7,984 nt of DNA from Acidimicrobiia bacterium (GTDB lineage Bacteria; Actinomycetota; Acidimicrobiia; Spongiisociales; SHLN01): the NCBI GenBank assembly GCA_004283105.1, contig SHLN01000120.1:1-7984 (forward strand), given 5' to 3'. The position numbers and the translations under genes are program-made. A model generated the notes under the pieces. It had not been told where the DNA came from. It saw only the letters and a program-made list of their open reading frames with translations, and ran no database searches. Below are positions 1 through 4,864 of the stretch, piece after piece. Within the stretch, counting starts at the first letter, position 1. Each line of letters starts with the position of its first letter.

Positions 1-94
1 CCGAAGCTCACAGGCACCTGAAGCCTGCGCGTCTGCCAAATTCCGCCACTCGCCCAGGAATGGGACGGAATCGTAGCAAACCCCTTCGCCGAAG

Positions 95-122
95 GCGTAC
101 CCGAGGTTCCCTGCGTACCCGA
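95..122. repeat. 10-bp direct repeat upstream of fhaA, candidate operator
   Basis: GCGTACCCGA occurs twice without mismatch, at 95-104 and 113-122, with an 8-bp gap (18-bp centre-to-centre). The second copy falls where the -35 region of the candidate fhaA promoter would lie. Two identical half-sites on roughly the same helix face suit a dimeric regulator, but no regulator is known for them here and chance cannot be excluded. A small hairpin just upstream (CCTTC at 83-87 with GAAGG at 91-95) is the only other structure I see in bases 1-144, which otherwise hold no supported gene. Confidence 0.4.
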
Positions 123-145
123 AACCCAAACCTATGCTGGCGCCA
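110..145 (+). promoter_or_regulatory. candidate leaderless promoter of the fhaA operon
   Basis: TATGCT at 133-138 fits the actinobacterial -10 pattern TANNNT. It ends six bases before the fhaA ATG, so transcription would start on or next to the A of the start codon. No Shine-Dalgarno-like sequence precedes that ATG, which agrees with a leaderless message, a common arrangement in Actinobacteria. No convincing -35 box is seen at 110-115. The call is inferred from spacing alone. Confidence 0.3.
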
Positions 146-798
146 TGAGCCTGGCACGGAGCCTCGAACGCCGCATAGAACAACTGGTCGAGGGGATCGG
201 CACGAAGGTCTTCCGCGGTCAACTTCATCCACTCGAAGTCGCCATTCGGATCGTTCGCGAGGCCGAATTGTCACTCACCCAATCCGGGGTCGGTCCCACT
301 GCCCCGAACCGATTCATCGTGTCTATCAACCCGGCCGACCTCGGCGACGATGCCGACGACGTCGTGACCCGACTCGGCACCGTCGTTGCTGAGGCGTCGG
401 CCGAGCGGGGATGGCGACTGGAGGGGCCGCCGACGGTCAGCCTGAACGGAGTGCCATCGGTGACTGCGGGTTCCATGTCGGTTGAGGCACTCGTTCACCC
501 GGGGCCCATCGAGCCATGGGCACAACTCATCGAGGCGCGGGGACCACGACGTCTGCCGGTCTCGAAGAACCGTTCCCTCGTCGGTCGCTCCCGCCGCGCC
601 GACCTCATGCTGGGAGATGATTCTGTATCGCGTTCCCATGCCATCCTCTGGCATGATGCCGGAGGACGGTGGATTCAGGACCTTGCGTCCAGCAACGGAA
701 CCAGTCTCAACGGTGCTGCCACGCACGGACCAACACCACTCCACGACGGCGATGTGATTGGCTTCGGTATGGCCCGCTTCAGTTTTCGACCGGTCTGA
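145..798 (+). CDS. fhaA: FhaA-type protein: DUF3662 domain plus C-terminal FHA domain
   Basis: A cytoplasmic phosphothreonine-binding adaptor of the PknB/PstP signalling system. In mycobacteria FhaA binds phosphorylated partners such as the pseudokinase domain of MviN and so tunes peptidoglycan synthesis. The 217-residue product has the DUF3662 (FhaA N-terminal) domain at about 1-115, beginning with the typical SLERRIEQLVEG and LHPLEVA segments, and an FHA domain at about 135-217. The FHA phosphopeptide-binding residues are all present: G147-R148, S162-R163-S164-H165, N184-G185 and N189-G190. It is much shorter than the mycobacterial protein (about 530 residues), because the long disordered linker is reduced to about 20 residues. 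ATG 145 is chosen because the domain starts directly there; an upstream ATG at 134 is out of frame. The stop overlaps the fhaB start by one base (TGATG). The gene name rests on domain order and cluster position. Confidence 0.93.
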   Translation: MSLARSLERRIEQLVEGIGTKVFRGQLHPLEVAIRIVREAELSLTQSGVGPTAPNRFIVSINPADLGDDADDVVTRLGTVVAEASAERGWRLEGPPTVSLNGVPSVTAGSMSVEALVHPGPIEPWAQLIEARGPRRLPVSKNRSLVGRSRRADLMLGDDSVSRSHAILWHDAGGRWIQDLASSNGTSLNGAATHGPTPLHDGDVIGFGMARFSFRPV

Positions 799-1217
799 TG
801 TCTGCTCTCGTTGCCAGCCTGCTCAAGGTCGCGTTCATTGGACTCCTCTACCTGTTCCTGTGGCAGATGGCCCGGTCGATCGGGAGTCATCTCGGAGCCG
901 ATACACCCTCGATGCGACGCAACCGGCGCCGGGTCGGCGAGCTGGTCATGGTGCGCTCCGACACCCGGGCGGGTGAAACCATCAGCGTGACCGACGCCGT
1001 TGTGCTCGGACGAAGTCCCGAGGCGGACGTTCTGCTCGACGACCCCTATGCCTCAATGTTCCACTTGCGTCTTACGATGGATGGCGACACGATGTCCCTG
1101 GCGGATCTCGGCACGACCAACGGCACGTATGTGAACGGTCGTCGGGTGACCAACCCGGTCGTCCTGAACGCTGGTGATTCGGTACAGGTTGGCAAGACCA
1201 TCATGGAAGTGAAATGA
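798..1217 (+). CDS. fhaB: FhaB (FipA-like) membrane-anchored FHA protein
   Basis: A small phosphothreonine-binding protein. The mycobacterial homologue FhaB/FipA is linked to septal peptidoglycan synthesis and FtsZ/FtsQ. The 139-residue product has an N-terminal membrane helix (about residues 5-25), a basic stretch (RRNRRR, near 40-45), then an FHA domain at about 48-139. It shows G71-R72, S86, H89, N108-G109 and N113-G114. The loop that normally reads S-R-x-H is S86-M87-F88-H89 here, so the usual arginine is missing and phosphopeptide affinity could differ. The start is ATG 798, whose A is the last base of the fhaA stop. The same frame is open further upstream to 669, but that would remove the N-terminal position of the membrane helix and overlap fhaA heavily. 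The stop overlaps the pstP start (ATGA). Confidence 0.92.
   Translation: MSALVASLLKVAFIGLLYLFLWQMARSIGSHLGADTPSMRRNRRRVGELVMVRSDTRAGETISVTDAVVLGRSPEADVLLDDPYASMFHLRLTMDGDTMSLADLGTTNGTYVNGRRVTNPVVLNAGDSVQVGKTIMEVK
1205..1209 (+). promoter_or_regulatory. Shine-Dalgarno-like site for pstP
   Basis: GGAAG lies four bases before the pstP ATG at 1214, inside the last codons of fhaB. It supports that start together with the ATGA overlap. The spacing is a little short, so reinitiation by ribosomes ending fhaB may matter more. Confidence 0.4.
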
Positions 1218-1924
1218 AGTATTCCTGGGCCACGTCCACTCACCCCGGACTGGTACGCAGCAGTAACGAGGACTCCGTCTTCCCGGATTCCGACGGCAGC
1301 GCCGAGGGTCCCGTGCTCATCGCGGTAGCGGACGGCATGGGCGGCCATGCCGCCGGCGAGGTGGCCAGCCGTATCGCCATCGAGACCGTGTCCACCGAGG
1401 AAGGCCCCCTCGGTGAGCGGGTCGAGGAAGCCAACCGGTCGGTAATGGAGGCGGCCGAGAACCGGACCGATCAGCACGGGATGGGAACCACTCTCACAGC
1501 CGGCCTATTCGGACCGGACGGCACCCTTGAGGTCGGACACGTTGGGGACAGCCGGCTCTACCTCTTCCGGCGGGCCACGCTCCTGCAAGTAACACAGGAT
1601 CATTCGCTCGTGGCCGAATACCTCGCCTCCGGAGCCATCTCGGCTGAAGAAGCCGCCCACCACCCGCGGCGCAATGTCATCACACGGGCCCTGGGAATCG
1701 GCTGGGAAGTAACCGCCGACACCCACACCGTCCACCTTCGCCCCGGCGACAGAGTCTTGGTCTGCTCCGATGGGCTGACCTCCATGGTCGGCGACGACGC
1801 CATCGCCGCCATCCTCGACGCCCAGCCGGCGCCGCAGGCCACCGGTTGGGCCCTGATCGAAGCGGCCAATCAGGCCGGCGGCGAAGACAACATCACCGTC
1901 GCCATCGTCGACGCAATCGAGTGA
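1214..1924 (+). CDS. pstP: PP2C-family Ser/Thr phosphatase (PstP/Stp1), soluble form
   Basis: A metal-dependent (Mn/Mg) protein phosphatase that removes phosphate from the PknB kinase and its substrates. All PP2C motifs are visible in the 236-residue product: SNED (17-20), ADGMGGH with D40, GMGTTL (89-94), VGDSRLY (110-116), QDHS (128-131), NVITRALG (154-161), SDGL with D186, and GEDNITV with D225. The acidic residues D20, D40, D186 and D225 are the expected metal ligands. The protein ends directly after the last motif. Mycobacterial PstP (about 514 residues) continues into a membrane helix and an extracellular domain, so this enzyme should be cytosolic, as in Firmicutes Stp. Its start overlaps the fhaB stop (ATGA) and its stop overlaps the rodA GTG start (GTGA), which suggests translational coupling. 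Confidence 0.95.
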   Translation: MKYSWATSTHPGLVRSSNEDSVFPDSDGSAEGPVLIAVADGMGGHAAGEVASRIAIETVSTEEGPLGERVEEANRSVMEAAENRTDQHGMGTTLTAGLFGPDGTLEVGHVGDSRLYLFRRATLLQVTQDHSLVAEYLASGAISAEEAAHHPRRNVITRALGIGWEVTADTHTVHLRPGDRVLVCSDGLTSMVGDDAIAAILDAQPAPQATGWALIEAANQAGGEDNITVAIVDAIE

Positions 1925-3213
1925 GCCGCAACGCCGAGGCGGCGTTGCTGGCCGGGGCGGCCGTGCTGGCGGCGCTCGGCATCTCCATTGTGCGTGTGGC
2001 CGGCGGTGAGAGCCCCGACGCCCAAACGGCACTCACCTTCCTCGTTGTTGCACTGGCCTTCGGATCGCTCCACCTGGCGTTTCGCCAATGGGCGGCGAAC
2101 GCCTCACCGTACCTATTGCCGCTGACGGCGCTCCTCACCGCCGTCGGCCTGGTCGAAATCTTCCGGCTCGACCCGTCCGCGGCCGGCCTGCAACGATGGT
2201 GGCTCCTCATCGCGGCCGGGCTGGGTGTCGCCACTCTTGCGGTGCTCGGATCCTCGGGCACGGATCTGCTCGTTCGTTATCGATATCTGTTTCTGACCGC
2301 TGCGGTCGTGTCCTTCATGCTGCCTCTCCTGCCGTCTGCCTGGGCGCTCGGCGGGGTGGAAGTGAACGGTTCACGACTGTGGCTACAACTTCGGCTGTTC
2401 GACACGACGCTCGTCAGGTTCCAACCGGGCGAGATCGGCAAGCTGTTCCTGGTCATCTTCCTGGCCTCCTATCTGGCCTCGCGCCACGCCGCCCTCACGT
2501 CCATGACGCGCAAACTCGGGAAGCTGTCAATGCCCGAGCCGCGCCAACTGTTTCCCCTGGCCATCGCCTGGGCGGTGAGCCTGGTCATCCTTGTCTACCA
2601 ACGCGACCTCGGTGCCTCACTGCTCCTCCTGGCCGTGTTCGCCGCGATGCTGTACGCAGCCACCGGACGGGCCATCTATCCACTCGCCGGTGGTGGGCTC
2701 TTTCTGGCCGGCGCCGTGGTGGCAGGCACCGCCTTTGATCATGTGCAGCGGCGCTACGACGCCTGGCTACGGCCGTGGGACGACTTCGCCGACACGGGCT
2801 ATCAGATCGGCCAAAGCCTGTTCGCCCTCGGGAGTGGAAGCCTGACCGGATCCGGGCTGGGGTTGGGTCGACCCGACTTCATCCCGAGTGCCACCACCGA
2901 CTTCCTGTTCGCCGCGGTGGCCGAGGAGACCGGACTGGCAGGCTCCCTGGCGGTGGTAGCTGCATACGCCTTGCTCGTCGCAGTCGGGTTCGGCATCGCG
3001 TTGCGAGCGCGCGATCCGTATCGCAAGCTGCTGGCAGCGGGTCTCACCGCAGCCATCGCCATCCAGACCATTCTCATCATCGGTGGCGTGATCCGACTCC
3101 TCCCCCTCACCGGCATCACCCTTCCGTTCATGTCGTACGGCGGATCCGCCCTCGTCGCCAACATGGTTGCCGTGGTCGTCCTCGCCAGGATTTCGCACGA
3201 GGTGGCCTCGTGA
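1921..3213 (+). CDS. rodA: RodA/FtsW/SpoVE (SEDS) peptidoglycan glycosyltransferase
   Basis: A polytopic membrane enzyme that polymerises lipid II into glycan strands, working with the class B PBP encoded next to it. The 430-residue product is hydrophobic throughout, with about ten membrane segments. It shows SEDS signatures: FQPGEIGK (167-174), YQRDLGAS (226-233), the DTGYQIGQS and GSGLGLGRPDFIPSATTDFLF region, AEETG, and the C-terminal LPFMSYGGSAL motif. Asp327 in TTDFLF matches the catalytic aspartate known from RodA. Start: the frame is open back to an ATG at 1846, but those 25 residues are Arg-rich shadow sequence of pstP. GTG 1921 gives a clean N terminus and a GTGA overlap with the pstP stop. 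The stop overlaps the pbpA GTG in the same way. RodA rather than FtsW is favoured by cluster position, not by a decisive residue. Confidence 0.93.
   Translation: MSRNAEAALLAGAAVLAALGISIVRVAGGESPDAQTALTFLVVALAFGSLHLAFRQWAANASPYLLPLTALLTAVGLVEIFRLDPSAAGLQRWWLLIAAGLGVATLAVLGSSGTDLLVRYRYLFLTAAVVSFMLPLLPSAWALGGVEVNGSRLWLQLRLFDTTLVRFQPGEIGKLFLVIFLASYLASRHAALTSMTRKLGKLSMPEPRQLFPLAIAWAVSLVILVYQRDLGASLLLLAVFAAMLYAATGRAIYPLAGGGLFLAGAVVAGTAFDHVQRRYDAWLRPWDDFADTGYQIGQSLFALGSGSLTGSGLGLGRPDFIPSATTDFLFAAVAEETGLAGSLAVVAAYALLVAVGFGIALRARDPYRKLLAAGLTAAIAIQTILIIGGVIRLLPLTGITLPFMSYGGSALVANMVAVVVLARISHEVAS
3199..3205 (+). promoter_or_regulatory. Shine-Dalgarno-like site for pbpA
   Basis: GAGGTGG lies inside the last codons of rodA. 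Its GAGG core ends seven bases before GTG 3210, a good spacing. It helps decide that pbpA begins at this GTG rather than at the far-upstream ATG of the same open frame. Confidence 0.45.
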
Positions 3214-4658
3214 ACACACCGATCCGGCGACTCGCCTTCATCCTGCTTGCCGTGCTCGGACTCATCATCCTGGACCTCACCTACTTGCAGGTCATCGCCG
3301 GCCCCCGCTACCGGGACGACCTGAGGAACCCTCGCGTGGCGGCCGATCGAAGCTCGACCGAGCGCGGCCCCATCGTGACACGGGAGGGAATCGTGCTGGC
3401 AGAGTCGACTCCGGACGAGGACTCCGCCCAAACGTTCACCCGCTCCTATCCCGAGGGCGCTCTCTACGCCCACGCCGTGGGCTACACCACCTTGCTGTTT
3501 GGCAGCGCCGGGCTGGAACGTTCGTACGCCCAGGATCTCAGCAGCGACAGTGACCTGACCATCTCCGGGGTCATCGATGCCCTCCTCGGTCGCGAACAGG
3601 GGGCCGAGGGGATTCGACTCACCTTCTCCCACCCCGTCCAGGAGACGGCCCGCCAGGCGCTGGCCGGCCAGACGGGCGCCGTCGTCGCAATCGAGCCGTC
3701 CACCGGGGAAGTGCTGGCTCTCTACTCATCTCCCTCATACGACCCTTCCGTGCTCCTCGGCGAGTCGGCCGCCGGCGGCGACGGACTGGCAGTCGACCCG
3801 CTCACTCCCCTGCGGGATCGCACCATCGATCAGATCCTTGCCCCCGGATCCGTGTTCAAGGTCATCACGGCGGCCGCCGCCCTCGAAGGCGGACTCGCCA
3901 ATCCCGACACCCTCTACGACGATCCTCTCGAGCTCGCACTGCCCGGCTCGACTGCCGTCATCCGCAACGCCGATCGGGGCACCTGCGGCGACGGAACCCG
4001 GGTGGACCTGGCAACGGCCTTCCGACGATCGTGCAACACCGTATTCGGTCAGATCGGCATCGACACCGGCGCAGAGACGATCGCGGCGGTCGCAGAGGCC
4101 TTCGGGTTCAACGACGAGATCCCCTTCGACCTTCCGGTACTGGCTTCGTCATTCCCGGGCGAGTCGCTGGCCGGAGATCCGGCGGCTACAGCTCAGAGCG
4201 CCATCGGACAACGCGACGTGCAGGCAACCCCGCTCCAGATGGCGCTCGTGGCCGCCGTCGTTGCCAACGACGGTGTCCTCATGCGGCCCTATGTCGTCTC
4301 CGAGCGATTCGACCGTGACTTGAACATCCTGGCCCAGTCCGATCCGCTCGAGTTGCGCCGGGCCATCAGCCCCGGAACGGCGGCCGCCCTGTCTGACATG
4401 ATGCAGGACGTGGTCGAATCGGGCACCGGCCGGGCGGCTCAGATCGCCGATGCCGTGGTCGGCGGCAAGACCGGCACTGCCGAGATTCCTGGTTCGGACC
4501 CCCATGCCTGGTTCGTCGGGTTTGCTCAGGTCGAGGACCGCACCGTGGCGGTCGCCGTCGTCGTCGAGAACGGTGGCGATGCCGGCGATGAGGCCACGGG
4601 CGGCGCGGTCGCCGCGCCTATCGCCAGAGCGGTCATGGAAGCTTGGCTGAGGAGTTAG
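3210..4658 (+). CDS. pbpA: class B penicillin-binding protein 2 (PbpA-type transpeptidase)
   Basis: A D,D-transpeptidase that cross-links peptidoglycan and is the partner of the SEDS protein RodA. The 482-residue product has a short cytoplasmic N terminus, one membrane anchor at about residues 8-28, a short non-catalytic region with segments such as RGPIVTREG and YAHAVGYT, and a transpeptidase domain from about residue 145 to the end. The catalytic motifs are complete: S214-V-F-K217 (nucleophile and base), S274-C-N276, and K420-T-G422. Length is close to that of mycobacterial PbpA (about 490). The start is GTG 3210, which overlaps the rodA stop (GTGA) and places the membrane helix at the N terminus. 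The frame is open to 2775, but that extension is rodA shadow. The gene ends the coupled operon; 206 bases follow before pknB. In mycobacteria pknA sits here, and it is absent. Confidence 0.94.
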   Translation: MNTPIRRLAFILLAVLGLIILDLTYLQVIAGPRYRDDLRNPRVAADRSSTERGPIVTREGIVLAESTPDEDSAQTFTRSYPEGALYAHAVGYTTLLFGSAGLERSYAQDLSSDSDLTISGVIDALLGREQGAEGIRLTFSHPVQETARQALAGQTGAVVAIEPSTGEVLALYSSPSYDPSVLLGESAAGGDGLAVDPLTPLRDRTIDQILAPGSVFKVITAAAALEGGLANPDTLYDDPLELALPGSTAVIRNADRGTCGDGTRVDLATAFRRSCNTVFGQIGIDTGAETIAAVAEAFGFNDEIPFDLPVLASSFPGESLAGDPAATAQSAIGQRDVQATPLQMALVAAVVANDGVLMRPYVVSERFDRDLNILAQSDPLELRRAISPGTAAALSDMMQDVVESGTGRAAQIADAVVGGKTGTAEIPGSDPHAWFVGFAQVEDRTVAVAVVVENGGDAGDEATGGAVAAPIARAVMEAWLRS

Positions 4659-4777
4659 CTACTCGCTACTCGCTTCTCGCAGCTCGCTTCCCGTTGCCTT
4701 CCAGAACGGGCTGGGCCCCCGTGGCGCATTGAAAAATGTGCCGATTCTTCGGGCAACGGGTAGCGGGCTACGGGCAA
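4659..4777. repeat. imperfect inverted repeat made of 7-bp units
   Basis: The left arm begins right after the pbpA stop and consists of five tandem heptads: CTACTCG, CTACTCG, CTTCTCG, CAGCTCG, CTTCCCG (4659-4693), followed by TTGCC to 4698. The right arm is CGGGCAA, CGGGTAG, CGGGCTA, CGGGCAA (4750-4777). Right-arm bases 4752-4779 match the reverse complement of the left arm (4671-4698) at 22 of 28 positions, with GGCAACGGG perfect at the inner ends. The arms are separated by about 53 bases. This looks like a REP/MITE-like or other dispersed palindromic element rather than coding sequence. Base composition and repetition differ from both flanking genes. Genome-wide copy number cannot be judged here. 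Confidence 0.7.
4706..4741 (+). other. two small hairpins between the repeat arms
   Basis: Hairpin 1 pairs ACGGG (4706-4710) with CCCGT (4718-4722) around a 7-base loop. Hairpin 2 pairs GCGCATT (4724-4730) with AATGTGC (4735-4741), seven pairs with one G-U when read as RNA, closed by a GAAA tetraloop of the stable GNRA type. No T-run follows, so this is not a standard intrinsic terminator, although it could slow or end transcription from pbpA. It could also be the tip of a larger folded RNA that includes the heptad arms. Confidence 0.45.
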
Positions 4778-4802
4778 CGATCACCACCGCCATGCCGTTC
4801 CC

Positions 4803-4838
4803 ACCACATTTACCCCGGTTCTCTCTACAATCCGGGAA
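4803..4838 (+). promoter_or_regulatory. candidate pknB promoter
   Basis: TACAAT at 4826-4831 matches a consensus -10 box at five of six positions. It is followed about seven bases later by a purine at 4838, giving a leader of about 27 bases before ATG 4865. The -35 region at 17-bp spacing (ACCACA, 4803-4808) is weak. A local promoter is plausible because pknB is separated from pbpA by the repeat element. It also argues against the ATG at 4736 as the pknB start. Confidence 0.35.
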
Positions 4839-4857
4839 CCGGGCACCCCTATCCCGG
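4832..4857. repeat. 6-bp dyad in the pknB leader
   Basis: CCGGGA at 4832-4837 and TCCCGG at 4852-4857 are perfect inverted arms separated by 14 bases. They span the predicted transcription start and end seven bases before the ATG. This could be an operator, or a leader hairpin if transcription starts upstream. GC-rich 6-bp dyads are common by chance in such DNA. Confidence 0.25.
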
Positions 4858-4864
4858 CGTCCTC

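Noticed and set aside
8..274. Minus-strand gene at the left edge
   Set aside because: 88 Arg-rich codons overlapping the fhaA start, with no domain and no supporting signal.
669..797. Longer N terminus for FhaB from an ATG at 669
   Set aside because: It overlaps the FHA domain of fhaA in another frame, and the extra residues look like shadow sequence. ATG 798 puts the membrane helix at the N terminus and gives the TGATG junction.
1846..1920. Longer RodA from an ATG at 1846
   Set aside because: The 25 extra residues are an Arg/His-rich shadow of the conserved PP2C GEDNITV end; GTG 1921 has the GTGA overlap.
1505..2032. Minus-strand open frame of 175 codons opposite pstP/rodA
   Set aside because: Antisense shadow of conserved PP2C sequence, with low-complexity Gly/Arg composition.
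2775..3209. Longer PBP2 from an ATG at 2775
   Set aside because: 145 Arg- and His-rich residues opposite conserved SEDS motifs are clearly out-of-frame rodA; a membrane anchor begins right after GTG 3210.
2802..3632. Minus-strand open frame of 276 codons opposite rodA/pbpA
   Set aside because: Long antisense frames are expected in high-GC genes. It has no recognisable motif and lies opposite two strongly supported coding genes.
4706..4750. Intrinsic terminator after pbpA
   Set aside because: Stable hairpins are present but no T-run follows. Kept only as structured DNA/RNA of unknown role.
4659..4777. CRISPR array
   Set aside because: The repeat units are 7 bp, directly abutting and inverted between arms, with no regular spacers and no cas genes nearby.
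4736..4864. Longer PknB from an ATG at 4736
   Set aside because: It begins in a hairpin inside the repeat element, runs through the candidate promoter, and adds 43 residues with no kinase-like character.
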